From: Trichothermofontia sp964536415
Lineage (GTDB): Bacteria; Cyanobacteriota; Cyanobacteriia; B231
Reading direction: 5' to 3'
NCBI GenBank assembly: GCA_964536415.1
Contig: CAZHXN010000076.1
Span: 1-20,378 of the forward strand
Length of the DNA stretch: 20,378 nucleotides
Part shown: positions 1 through 6,854 of the stretch, in pieces
Position numbering within the stretch: the stretch's first letter is position 1
Layout: each line of letters opens with the position of its first letter
Made by a program: the position numbers and the translations under genes
Notes under the pieces: generated by a model
What the model was told of the DNA's origin: nothing
Database searches by the model: none
Seen by the model: the letters and a program-made list of their open reading frames with translations, nothing else

Positions 1-971
1 CCGACTCGCCTCTACTGGCCCAACTCTATATCCTTCCGGAAATCAGTCTGGACACCATCCTCGTTGAACTGGAATCCCTCCAGCCCAAAGTGGCGATTAT
101 CGACAGTATCCAGGCCCTCTATTTCGCGGCCCTCAATTCTGCCCCCGGTTCCGTGGCCCAGGTACGGGAATGCACTTCTGCCCTGATGCAACTTGCCAAA
201 CGGGATCATATCGCCCTGTTTATCGTGGGTCATGTCACCAAAGAAGGCGCGATCGCGGGTCCCAAGGTTCTCGAACACCTGGTCGATACCGTCCTTTACT
301 TTGAGGGCGATCGCTTCGCTAATCATCGGCTGTTGCGATCGGTGAAAAATCGGTTTGGGGCTACCCAGGAATTGGGCGTCTTTGAAATGGTCGATCGCGG
401 CCTCGCCGAAGTTGCCAACCCCTCGGAACTCTTTCTCGGTAGCCGGGAAGAATTAACTTCCGGCACTGCGACGATCGTCGCCTGTGAAGGCACCCGGCCC
501 CTGGTCGTCGAACTGCAAGCCCTAGTCAGTCCCACCAGTTACAGTTCCCCCCGGCGATCGACCACTGGCATTGAATTTAATCGCCTCCTGCAAATCCTGG
601 CCGTGCTGGAGAAACGGGTGGGCATTCCCCTATCCAAACTGGATGCCTATGTGGCGTCGTCCGGTGGGCTGAATGTGGCCGAACCCGCAGCGGATTTAGG
701 CGTCGCGATCGCCGTGGCCGCCAGTTTCCGCGATCGGATGGTTGATCCTGATATGGTCATCATTGGGGAAGTCGGCTTAGGGGGGCAGGTGCGGCCTGTC
801 TCCCAGTTAGAAATGCGCTTAAAAGAAGCCGCGAAGTTGGGCTTCAAACGGGCCATTGTGCCCAAGGGCCAAGTCCCCACGGGGCTGGCGATGGAAATTA
901 TTCCCGTGAGTCGCGTGTTGGACGCGATCGCGACTGCGTTTATCACCCCCCCCAACCATCCCGCAACCTGA
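1..971 (+). CDS. radA: DNA repair protein RadA/Sms, C-terminal part (5' end outside window)
   Basis: RadA is a RecA-like ATPase that drives branch migration during recombinational repair. The reading frame is open from base 3, so the zinc finger and Walker A part lie upstream of the window. Seen here are the Walker B-like stretch (VAIIDSIQ, from about base 89), the RadA signature KNRFG (about 344-358), and the C-terminal Lon-protease-like domain with GGLNVAEPAADLGVAIAVAAS and the GEVGLGGQVRPV segment. The frame ends in TGA at 969-971. An internal GTG at 90 could be mistaken for the start, but the upstream in-frame codons also read as RadA. Several HIP1 octamers lie inside the gene, as in neighbouring housekeeping genes. 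The identification is secure; only the 5' part is missing. Confidence 0.95.
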   Translation, partial: DSPLLAQLYILPEISLDTILVELESLQPKVAIIDSIQALYFAALNSAPGSVAQVRECTSALMQLAKRDHIALFIVGHVTKEGAIAGPKVLEHLVDTVLYFEGDRFANHRLLRSVKNRFGATQELGVFEMVDRGLAEVANPSELFLGSREELTSGTATIVACEGTRPLVVELQALVSPTSYSSPRRSTTGIEFNRLLQILAVLEKRVGIPLSKLDAYVASSGGLNVAEPAADLGVAIAVAASFRDRMVDPDMVIIGEVGLGGQVRPVSQLEMRLKEAAKLGFKRAIVPKGQVPTGLAMEIIPVSRVLDAIATAFITPPNHPAT

Positions 972-1180
972 CACAGATCGGGATGCCCCCCCTGCAGTAC
1001 CCCTGCAATACAGGTTGGCGATCGCCCCCATCACTTCCATCCCCCGCCTGTGGCCCACCAACGGCTCTCCGTCACCAATGGCTCTCCTCCCCCCTAAATG
1101 CGTCCAATAATTTTTTGTAACAGAAAATACAGTTCTAATGATAGAATTATGATGTTCAGTGTCGTGGCTTCATGGCCCCA

Positions 1181-1186
1181 TATAAT
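1181..1186 (+). promoter_or_regulatory. Candidate -10 box of the 1202-1609 gene
   Basis: A perfect TATAAT lies 15 bases before the ATG at 1202, in an AT-rich stretch that differs from the GC-rich flanks. No good -35 hexamer is present at 16-18 bases. If this box is used, the transcript would have a leader of only about 9 bases. This is inference from the sequence alone. Confidence 0.35.
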
Positions 1187-1201
1187 TAAGTATTTTTTCC
1201 T

Positions 1202-1609
1202 ATGGCTCACGCTTTTTACGCAACGACCCCCACTGATATTGATATTACCCAAAAGCATCTGGACAATATTGCGGCATCCCTTGCTCACCGGCTGGAGGTA
1301 GCCCGCGCTAGCCAGAATTTTGGCCTAGTGGTCCAATTGGAGCAAGAACGGCAGCAACTACAGTATCAGTATCGGCTACCGACGCCAGTTCGCACGCCAA
1401 GACCCTCGTTGTTGGCTACCTGCCAACGCCTATGGTCAGCTCTCAAAACTGCGATCGTCCAGAGTACCCAGCTTTCCGTCGATCGTTGGGTAACAGAGGC
1501 TGGTGAGGTATGGTGGCAAGCCCATGATCCGCAAACCGGGAAAGCCCTCTACACGGACTCTGAAGCAGAAGTCGTGCAGTGGATCGAAGATAATGGCCTT
1601 GGACGTTAA
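1202..1609 (+). CDS. Conserved cyanobacterial hypothetical protein, 135 aa
   Basis: Function unknown. The N-terminal half (residues about 15-58) is rich in Leu, Glu, Gln and Arg and looks like a helical or coiled-coil segment. A basic, proline-containing linker follows (PVRTPRPS). The C-terminal 40 residues form a compact motif with WWQAHDPQTGKALY and VVQWIEDNGLGR. I believe this tail recurs in small cyanobacterial proteins, but that is recollection. No signal peptide or membrane segment is seen. The ATG at 1202 follows an AT-rich region with a TATAAT box; no clear Shine-Dalgarno sequence precedes it. The gene stands alone between radA and the convergent petC-petA operon and ends before a strong hairpin. 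It is likely a real gene because its codon use resembles its neighbours. Confidence 0.75.
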   Translation: MAHAFYATTPTDIDITQKHLDNIAASLAHRLEVARASQNFGLVVQLEQERQQLQYQYRLPTPVRTPRPSLLATCQRLWSALKTAIVQSTQLSVDRWVTEAGEVWWQAHDPQTGKALYTDSEAEVVQWIEDNGLGR

Positions 1610-1724
1610 CACAGGGAGGTTAGTGTAGCCGCAAAGGCTAATTATGCTGACAACACAATCCGAAAGCGTACCAACCGTCCGCAAGCAATCCATTCCAATA
1701 GCACAATTCCAACAATTCCAATAG

Positions 1725-1756
1725 AAAAGGTGGGGCGCTGCGCACTCCACCTTTTT
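1725..1756. terminator. Bidirectional hairpin terminator between the 1202-1609 gene and petA
   Basis: AAAAGGTGG (1725-1733) pairs with CCACCTTTT (1747-1755). On the plus strand five T follow the stem's C residues; on the minus strand the stem ends in TTTT. The hairpin lies 116 bases after the plus-strand gene and 38 bases after the petA stop, so it can serve both convergent transcripts. Confidence 0.7.
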
Positions 1757-1793
1757 CACTGGTTGTGACTGGATGGGTTTTACTCCAGTCACC

Positions 1794-2804
1794 TTAGAAA
1801 TTCATTTCAGCCGCTTGAACCTTTTCGATTTGCTTCTTCTTCAACACCAGGAAAATCTGGGTCAGAATGATACCGGCAATGAAAACAATCAACCCCTTAA
1901 TGCGGCCCGCATCTTGCAGCACAATTTCAGTGTCATGCTGGCCAAACCCACCCACATTCGGGTTATTCGTCAGCGCTTCACCCGCCGTCACATTTTGACC
2001 GACGGAAACAATCAATTCCGGACCGGCAGGGATCGCTTCCACAACGGCTTCCCCTGCATCGGGTTGGATCGTGACTTGATAGCCACCCCCATCTAGCGGC
2101 TGGACCTCTGTCACAGTTCCGGCTGCCGAGGCGGTAAAGACATTATTGTTAGTCTTTTCACCCGTGGGATACAACTGCCCCCGACCCCGGTTACCCCCAA
2201 CATGGATCGCATACTTGCCAAAGTGAATGGACTTGTCCGTGCTGGGATCGGGCGAAAGGACGGGGAACACAATCTCCTGGTACTCATCGCCAGGGATCGG
2301 GCCAACGAGGACAATGTTATCTTGCGCTTCGCTATAGGGCTGGAAGTAGAGGTTACCCACTTCTTCCTGAAGCTCCTCCGAAATGCGATCGGGCGGGGCA
2401 ATCTTAAAGCCTTCCGGTAGCATTAACACCGCCCCTACATTTAGGGGACCTGTGCTGCCGTCACCATAGACCTGGCGGGCATCCTTATCATAGGGAACCT
2501 TAACGACTGCCTTAAACACCGTATCCGGCAGGACCGAGTGAGGAACCTCAATCTCGGTCGGTTTACTCGCCAGATGGCAGTTCGCACACACAATTCGACC
2601 CGTGGCTTCACGGGGACTTTCATACCCCTGCTGGGCATAGAAGGGATAGGCGGCAGCCGTCTGGGGTTGGTACACATCCGCCAGGGTCCACAGGGACAGG
2701 GTCGCGATCGCGACCAGCAGGCCCCGTAGCCAAACCTTGCGGTAGTGCTGGGCCGTCATCAATAGGGAATTAGTGATCCTCATTAGTTTGCAAACGCTTG
2801 TCAT
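1794..2804 (-). CDS. petA: Apocytochrome f precursor (cytochrome b6f complex)
   Basis: Cytochrome f is the c-type haem subunit of the b6f complex in the thylakoid membrane and passes electrons from the Rieske centre to plastocyanin or cytochrome c6. From the ATG at 2804 the precursor has 336 residues. The signal peptide ends in QTAAA before YPFYAQQ (mature Tyr at 53, whose amino group would be an axial haem ligand), and the haem site CANCH is at 73-77. The C-terminal membrane helix (GLIVFIAGIILTQIFLVL) is followed by KKKQIEKVQAAEMNF. Alternative starts are Met8 (2783) and Met16 (2759); Met8 would give the usual precursor length. No Shine-Dalgarno sequence decides between them. The gene lies 57 bases downstream of petC on the same strand, the normal cyanobacterial petCA arrangement. 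Confidence 0.96.
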   Translation of the reverse strand: MTSVCKLMRITNSLLMTAQHYRKVWLRGLLVAIATLSLWTLADVYQPQTAAAYPFYAQQGYESPREATGRIVCANCHLASKPTEIEVPHSVLPDTVFKAVVKVPYDKDARQVYGDGSTGPLNVGAVLMLPEGFKIAPPDRISEELQEEVGNLYFQPYSEAQDNIVLVGPIPGDEYQEIVFPVLSPDPSTDKSIHFGKYAIHVGGNRGRGQLYPTGEKTNNNVFTASAAGTVTEVQPLDGGGYQVTIQPDAGEAVVEAIPAGPELIVSVGQNVTAGEALTNNPNVGGFGQHDTEIVLQDAGRIKGLIVFIAGIILTQIFLVLKKKQIEKVQAAEMNF

Positions 2805-2861
2805 GAAGAGTGTTATGAAGAAATTTGAAGATTCTGGGGGCGATCACACCAATAACCGGAA

Positions 2862-3401
2862 CTAACTCCACCAGGGGGCTTCGCCCGTGCGGAAGTCGGT
2901 TTCCTGCCAGGGTGTAATCGCAATCCGATCATCGATAACCTCAGTGTGAACCAGCGCCAGGGAGAGGGGAGCCGGACCCCGTACCACCTTACCTTCGCTG
3001 TTGTACTGGGAGCCGTGACAGGGGCAGATAAACTTGTTTTCACTGGCATTCCAGGGCACCACACAGCCCAAATGAGTGCAGATCGCATTCAAACCATAGG
3101 ACGCCAAGGACTTGTCTTCGGTAATCACCATATAGGTCGGATCACCCTTAAGACCCTGCACCAGGGTGCGATCGCCCGCATTGTGGGTGGCGATAAACTG
3201 GCTAGCAACCACATCTTTGCCCAGTTCATCCTTGGCAATGACCCCACCGCCCGCGCCACCAGCAGCAGGGGGTATGAAAAACTTAACCACGGGATACAGG
3301 GCACCCAGCGCGACCCCGGTAGCAGTCCCAAAGGTCAGCAGGTTCATGAATTGACGACGCCCCATACTGGGTGCATCTGGCGTTCCAGCAATTTGAGTCA
3401 T
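2862..3401 (-). CDS. petC: Cytochrome b6f complex Rieske iron-sulfur protein
   Basis: PetC carries the 2Fe-2S cluster that oxidises plastoquinol and hands electrons to cytochrome f. The 179-residue protein has the family's usual length when started at the ATG at 3401. The open frame reaches 3461, but those extra 20 residues do not resemble PetC. The N-terminus has a twin-arginine-like stretch (GRRQFMNLL, residues 14-22) leading into the single membrane helix (about 21-43), then the glycine-rich hinge AAGGAGGG. Cluster-binding motifs CTHLGC (108-113) and CPCHGS (126-131) are intact, including the disulfide cysteines. The gene is first in the petC-petA operon. A candidate promoter and HLR1-like RpaB site lie upstream, and the gene is divergent from a DUF3067 gene. 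Confidence 0.97.
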   Translation of the reverse strand: MTQIAGTPDAPSMGRRQFMNLLTFGTATGVALGALYPVVKFFIPPAAGGAGGGVIAKDELGKDVVASQFIATHNAGDRTLVQGLKGDPTYMVITEDKSLASYGLNAICTHLGCVVPWNASENKFICPCHGSQYNSEGKVVRGPAPLSLALVHTEVIDDRIAITPWQETDFRTGEAPWWS

Positions 3402-3512
3402 GAGCAAGCTCTCGGAAAATGGACGGGTGTATTGGCTATGGATCAGGGCAGGACTCCGCAAGAGATTGCGTTGAGCCGCTTTTGAGACAGAACTTTACAG
3501 TTTTCTCATCGT

Positions 3513-3518
3513 ATTATC
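3513..3518 (-). promoter_or_regulatory. Candidate petC -10 box
   Basis: On the minus strand TGTGATAAT forms an extended -10 (TG, one base, GATAAT). The 17-base-spaced -35 position (AGTTTA) is poor, which would suit an activator-dependent promoter. The predicted start near 3506 gives a leader of about 105 bases before the petC ATG. Confidence 0.4.
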
Positions 3519-3559
3519 ACATCTAGTGGAAACGCTAAACTTGAGTCCGACGAGATGAT

Positions 3560-3577
3560 TGTGTAACAAAATGTAAA
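3560..3577 (-). promoter_or_regulatory. HLR1-like RpaB-binding direct repeat upstream of petC
   Basis: The minus strand reads TTTACATT-TT-GTTACACA, two 8-base units 2 bases apart. The published HLR1 consensus bound by RpaB is (G/T)TTACA(T/A)(T/A) twice with a 2-base spacer; here only position 7 of the second unit deviates. Its centre is about 62 bases from the predicted petC start, a position typical of activation by RpaB. It also overlaps a weak plus-strand promoter-like pair (TTGAGT at 3541, TAACAA at 3564) that could serve the DUF3067 gene. Confidence 0.5.
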
Positions 3578-3656
3578 CACGCTACTGGGGGCACAGTCGG
3601 GGGCCTGGTGCCCGGTACTGCGGTTGGGTATTTGTTTGAGGGGGAAGGCGCATCCC

Positions 3657-3971
3657 ATGACTGGAGAAGATCTACGCCAGTTGTTATTACAGAAGTGGGG
3701 GTATTCCTACGACATCCGGTTGCGGCGGACCCAGGGCAAGATTTTTGTGCTGGTGATGTGGCGGTATCTGGAGCAGGCATCCTTTCCTCTGAGTGAGGCG
3801 GATTACCTGGCCCACCTCAACGCGATCGCGGGGTATCTCCAAGCCTGGGGCAGTGTTGAGCAGGTGATGACCTATATTCAGCAAACGCGGGAAAAACCCC
3901 GCCTGGGCAAGGCAGTGAGTATTCCCCTGGATCTGGGCGATCGGGCTTCTGAGTGGATTCTTGAGGAGTGA
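3657..3971 (+). CDS. DUF3067 family protein
   Basis: This 104-residue protein belongs to a small family found in cyanobacteria and plastid-bearing eukaryotes (DUF3067). I recognise it from MTGEDLRQLLLQKWG, YDIRLRRTQGKIF, MWRYLEQASFPL and the ending RLGKAVSIPLDLG with ASEWIL. The molecular function is not known to me. It is soluble, without signal peptide or membrane helix. The ATG at 3657 is chosen because family members start with MTGE(D/E)L and because a purine-rich GAGGGGGAAGG precedes it by a few bases. An upstream in-frame ATG at 3624 would add 11 unlike residues. The gene is divergent from petC, which hints at a shared promoter region, but a link to the b6f complex is only inference. 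Confidence 0.85.
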   Translation: MTGEDLRQLLLQKWGYSYDIRLRRTQGKIFVLVMWRYLEQASFPLSEADYLAHLNAIAGYLQAWGSVEQVMTYIQQTREKPRLGKAVSIPLDLGDRASEWILEE

Positions 3972-4063
3972 GGGTTTGTTTGGCAGCGATGCAGCGACTC
4001 ACCGATCGAGAGCCTCAAGGTGCCGTACCCCTGATACCCCGATCGAGGCGAAGACGAGGGGGG

Positions 4064-4095
4064 AAAGCCACATATCACTAAAGCCACATATCACT
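4064..4095 (+). repeat. Perfect 16-bp tandem duplication
   Basis: AAAGCCACATATCACT occurs at 4064-4079 and again directly at 4080-4095. It lies in the 262-base gap between the DUF3067 gene and the hydrolase gene, where I see no other gene. Confidence 0.9.
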
Positions 4096-4233
4096 AGGGT
4101 GTTCCCAACCGGGGCACAATAGATATAGGGAGAGGCTGCCTCAGCCAGATCGCGCCCCGGATGTTCATTGTGATGTATTGGACGTTGTTGAATTGACCGC
4201 TTTAACTGACCGCTTTAGATTTCGTGAGCCAAC

Positions 4234-5118
4234 ATGACCGCGTTAGATTTAGGGTGGCAACACCAGTTTATTGAAACTAATCATGTCCGCCTGCATTACG
4301 TCACCCAGGGTGAAGGGGAGCTAGTTGTGCTGCTGCATGGCTTCCCAGAGTTTTGGTACTCCTGGCGCTTTCAGATCCCGGCCCTTGCCCGTTACTTTAA
4401 GGTGGTTGCACCAGACCTGCGGGGTTACAACGATTCGGAAAAACCCAGCAGTGGCTATGACCTAGACACTCTGGCAACGGACATTCAAGGCTTAATCCAG
4501 CAGTTGGGTTACCTCAATGCCCATGTGATTGGTCACGACTGGGGGGGAACGATCGCATGGCACATGGCGCAACTATTCCCGGATTATTTGAATCGGCTGG
4601 CGATCCTGAATGCCCCTCATCCCCAACGCCTGCGGCAACTCTTGTTAAGCAGCCCGGAACAGTGGCAGCGCAGTTGGTACCTGTTGGCGTTCCAGATTCC
4701 AGGGTTGCCAGAGTGGGTGATCCGCCAGAATCTCCCTGAATTTGTGAAGCGCGTGTTCCAGGACCATGCCGTGCGGAAGGGGGCGTTTTCCACGGAAGAT
4801 ACCCAACCCTACCAAACCGCCCTCGCGAAACCAGGTGCCCTGGCGGCAGCGCTGAACTACTACCGCCAATGGTTCTGGAGTTGGCTACAGCAGGGGGCAC
4901 GTTCGCTGACACCGATCACCGCTCCGACGCTGGTGTTATGGGGGGAGGAGGATGCGTTCCTGAGTCCCGATTTATTGCAGGGGTTAGAATCCTTTGTGAA
5001 GGCTCCGCTCCAGATCCAACCCATTCCCCACTGTGGCCACTGGATACAGATGGAAGCCCCCCAAACGGTGAATCGTGCCCTAATTGAATTCCTGCGAGGG
5101 AAACCCACTCAATCATGA
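4234..5118 (+). CDS. Alpha/beta hydrolase, epoxide-hydrolase-like
   Basis: This 294-residue protein has the complete layout of soluble epoxide hydrolases. The oxyanion-hole motif HGFP is at 35-38 (HGFPEFWYSW). The nucleophile is Asp102 in GHDWGG, and the acid is probably Asp240 in WGEEDAF. The base is His269 in HCGHW. A cap domain lies between, with Tyr149 near FQIPGLPE and Tyr210, candidates for the ring-opening tyrosines. The Asp nucleophile and HGFP fit epoxide hydrolase better than esterase. Haloalkane dehalogenase is the main alternative, as it shares the Asp nucleophile. The natural substrate cannot be told. No signal peptide is seen, so a cytosolic enzyme is expected. The stop overlaps the ATG of the next gene by 4 bases (ATGA), so the two are probably translationally coupled. 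Confidence 0.9.
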   Translation: MTALDLGWQHQFIETNHVRLHYVTQGEGELVVLLHGFPEFWYSWRFQIPALARYFKVVAPDLRGYNDSEKPSSGYDLDTLATDIQGLIQQLGYLNAHVIGHDWGGTIAWHMAQLFPDYLNRLAILNAPHPQRLRQLLLSSPEQWQRSWYLLAFQIPGLPEWVIRQNLPEFVKRVFQDHAVRKGAFSTEDTQPYQTALAKPGALAAALNYYRQWFWSWLQQGARSLTPITAPTLVLWGEEDAFLSPDLLQGLESFVKAPLQIQPIPHCGHWIQMEAPQTVNRALIEFLRGKPTQS

Positions 5119-5483
5119 TTGTCATTACACCCGCCGAGATCAACGCGTTGCGATCGCAGTTGGCTGATCAGGGAAAGGCGCTTGAGGCCCTGGAGGCGAT
5201 CGCGGACTGTGAGGGAGATTTGGGCGATGCGGCGATCGTCCTGGCGCTGCGTGCCCAACAGTCACCCCAGGAGGAGGGCGAGGCATGGCTAGCCAGTTTA
5301 GCGAAGCGGTGTCGACCCCTGCTGTGTGAGACGGCAGTCCAGGAGGCCCTCCAGGCGAACCAGTGGTTGCTGGCGTTTGAACGCGTGTTGGCCAGTCAAT
5401 GGGTGCCGCCGTTATTGGTGTTGCCGGTGGTTCTCTATGCGGTGAAGGCAGGTCTCGATCGATTTTGTCCGTCGGATGGCTGA
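5115..5483 (+). CDS. Conserved hypothetical protein, 122 aa
   Basis: Not recognised as a named family. Residues 1-90 are Ala/Leu/Glu/Gln-rich and predicted helical. A hydrophobic segment follows (WVPPLLVLPVVLYAVKAGL, about 97-115), which could be a membrane helix or a buried helix. The protein ends DRFCPSDG. The ATG at 5115 overlaps the hydrolase stop as ATGA, so the two genes form a coupled pair. Coding character is supported by this overlap, by normal codon use and by the absence of a better frame. Its last 49 bases overlap the 3' end of miaA on the other strand. Confidence 0.7.
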   Translation: MIVITPAEINALRSQLADQGKALEALEAIADCEGDLGDAAIVLALRAQQSPQEEGEAWLASLAKRCRPLLCETAVQEALQANQWLLAFERVLASQWVPPLLVLPVVLYAVKAGLDRFCPSDG

Positions 5484-6397
5484 GGCGATGAGCGGAGAAC
5501 TGGTTGTACTTTTTGCCATACAGTATCGACTAAATCAGGTCGATCGCAATCAAACCATTCAATACTGGCATCGGCACGGAACCAGGTGCGCTGCTGTTTT
5601 GCAAATTGGCGCGTATGCATAATAATTTCAGCTTTAGCGGCTTCCAGTGATAATTGCCCCTCCAGGTATCGCATAATCTCGTGATAACCTAGGGTTGCTA
5701 ACAGGGGCAGATTGGGTCCATAGCGATCGCGCAAGGCCATGACTTCCGCCACCAACCCCATCTCCAACATTTGTTCTGTCCGTTGGGTAATCCGATTTGT
5801 TAAATTATCGGGGTTGGGGCAATCTAAGCCGATTTGCAAAATCGGATAGTCGGGTGGAGACTCACCTTGTTGCTGGGAAATCGGGCGGCCCGAAACGTAG
5901 AAGACTTCCAGGGCACGCACGGTGCGACGACGATCGTGGGGGTGAATCTTGGCTGCCGCGATCGGATCAACCTGGTGCAGTATGGCATAGAGATAGGTCT
6001 GATCCAGGTGCTCTAGCTGCGATCGCAACCCTGGCTGAGGCGAGACTCTGGGAATTTTCATGCCTCGCACGATCGCCTTGATATAAAGACCTGTTCCGCC
6101 CACCAGCAGGGGGACCTGACCCGCCTGATGACACCGGCGAATGAGCGCTTGGGCTTGGGCCTGATACTCGGAAACGGTGAGCGTCACCGTGGGTTCGCAA
6201 ATATCAATCAGGGAGTGGGGAACCTGGGCCTGTTCCAGCGGCGACGGCTTGGCGGTGCCAATATCAAACCCGCGATAAACTTGTCGGGAGTCGGCACTGA
6301 GAATAACGGCGGGTAACCGTTGGGCCAGGGTTAAGGCCAGACGCGATTTACCCGTCGCTGTTGGTCCACAGATAACAATGAGGGTAGGGGATATCAT
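5435..6397 (-). CDS. miaA: tRNA dimethylallyltransferase
   Basis: MiaA transfers a dimethylallyl group to N6 of adenosine 37 in tRNAs reading codons that begin with U. The 320-residue protein has the P-loop GPTATGKS (11-18), SADSRQVYRGFDIGTAKPS (from about 34), GGTGLYIKA (about 99-107), RRTVRALEVFYVSGRPIS and the C-terminal LGYHEIMRYL and HTRQFAKQQRTWFR segments, all typical of the family. Length is normal. The C-terminal 20 residues (rich in Ser, Pro and Arg) are unconserved in character and are encoded in the part that overlaps the convergent 122-residue gene. No Shine-Dalgarno sequence is obvious. HIP1 sites occur inside. Confidence 0.97.
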   Translation of the reverse strand: MISPTLIVICGPTATGKSRLALTLAQRLPAVILSADSRQVYRGFDIGTAKPSPLEQAQVPHSLIDICEPTVTLTVSEYQAQAQALIRRCHQAGQVPLLVGGTGLYIKAIVRGMKIPRVSPQPGLRSQLEHLDQTYLYAILHQVDPIAAAKIHPHDRRRTVRALEVFYVSGRPISQQQGESPPDYPILQIGLDCPNPDNLTNRITQRTEQMLEMGLVAEVMALRDRYGPNLPLLATLGYHEIMRYLEGQLSLEAAKAEIIMHTRQFAKQQRTWFRADASIEWFDCDRPDLVDTVWQKVQPVLRSSPQPSDGQNRSRPAFTA

Positions 6398-6540
6398 TTA
6401 GAAAAGGTTTTAGACTACTGCTGAGCAGAACTCATAGCAACAACTCAGTGCAATAGTTAATAAGAGAAAAAATTTTCCATGATCCGTATGCTGGCATCAT
6501 GCTTCACTGGATAACTAAGACTCTTACTGTTACTACCTAT

Positions 6541-6585
6541 TTTCTACTATTGTTGTCTATTTTTTTCTACTATTGTTGTCTATTT
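6541..6585. repeat. 23-bp period tandem repeat at the 3' end of the frameshifted gene
   Basis: TTTCTACTATTGTTGTCTATTT occurs at 6541-6562 and 6564-6585, one base apart. The second copy contains the TAG stop codon (6580-6582) of the minus-strand reading frame, so the duplication has started from the end of the gene. It lies in the 182-base gap after miaA, where I see no other gene. Confidence 0.9.
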
Positions 6586-6854
6586 GAGATAGACAGTAGC
6601 CCATTGATAGCGATCGGGATCTTTGTTAATTAGGTACTCAGCAGCTTCACGACGCTTCTCCTTATCTTTGGTCATCTTAAGTACCCGCTTAATCTCATCA
6701 TCGACGTCTTGAGCACCACCAAGCTCTGCTGCTATTTCAAAGTATAAATCACCCTGTTCGTATTGTCCAAAATCATAAACAATAGCTCCCATCAAAGTAT
6801 AGGGCTGGTGAGTATTAGGTTGACATTCTAGTGCTAATTCTGCGCATTCACGCG
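6580..6854 (-). pseudogene. C-terminal TPR-like part of the six-repeat gene, displaced by a frameshift
   Basis: This segment lies in the frame one base off from the upstream frame. It reads ARECAELALECQPNTHQPYT (from 6854), continues LMGAIVYDFGQYEQGDLYFE, and ends KDPDRYQWATVYLK before TAG at 6580-6582. Joined to the end of the upstream frame (TRGAAFRDLGQLE), it completes two TPR-like helical hairpins, so the two pieces were clearly one gene. The last 71 codons could be translated on their own from TTG 6795 or ATG 6792, but nothing suggests an independent gene. The most likely cause is one extra A in the run at 6856-6858. A sequencing error or +1 ribosomal frameshifting are the alternatives. 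Confidence 0.75.

Noticed and set aside
1436..1792. Minus-strand open frame of 118 codons between petA and radA
   Set aside because: It is antisense to the 1202-1609 gene and runs through the terminator hairpin.
3402..3461. 20-residue N-terminal extension of petC
   Set aside because: The start at 3401 gives the family's usual 179 residues and the typical MTQ...PSMGRRQFMN beginning.
2946..3485. Plus-strand open frame of 179 codons
   Set aside because: Antisense to petC; the open frame follows from the codon use of the real gene.
3562..3576. NtcA-like box GTA-N8-TAA upstream of petC
   Set aside because: It lacks the final C of the consensus, and the same bases are better explained by the HLR1-type direct repeat.
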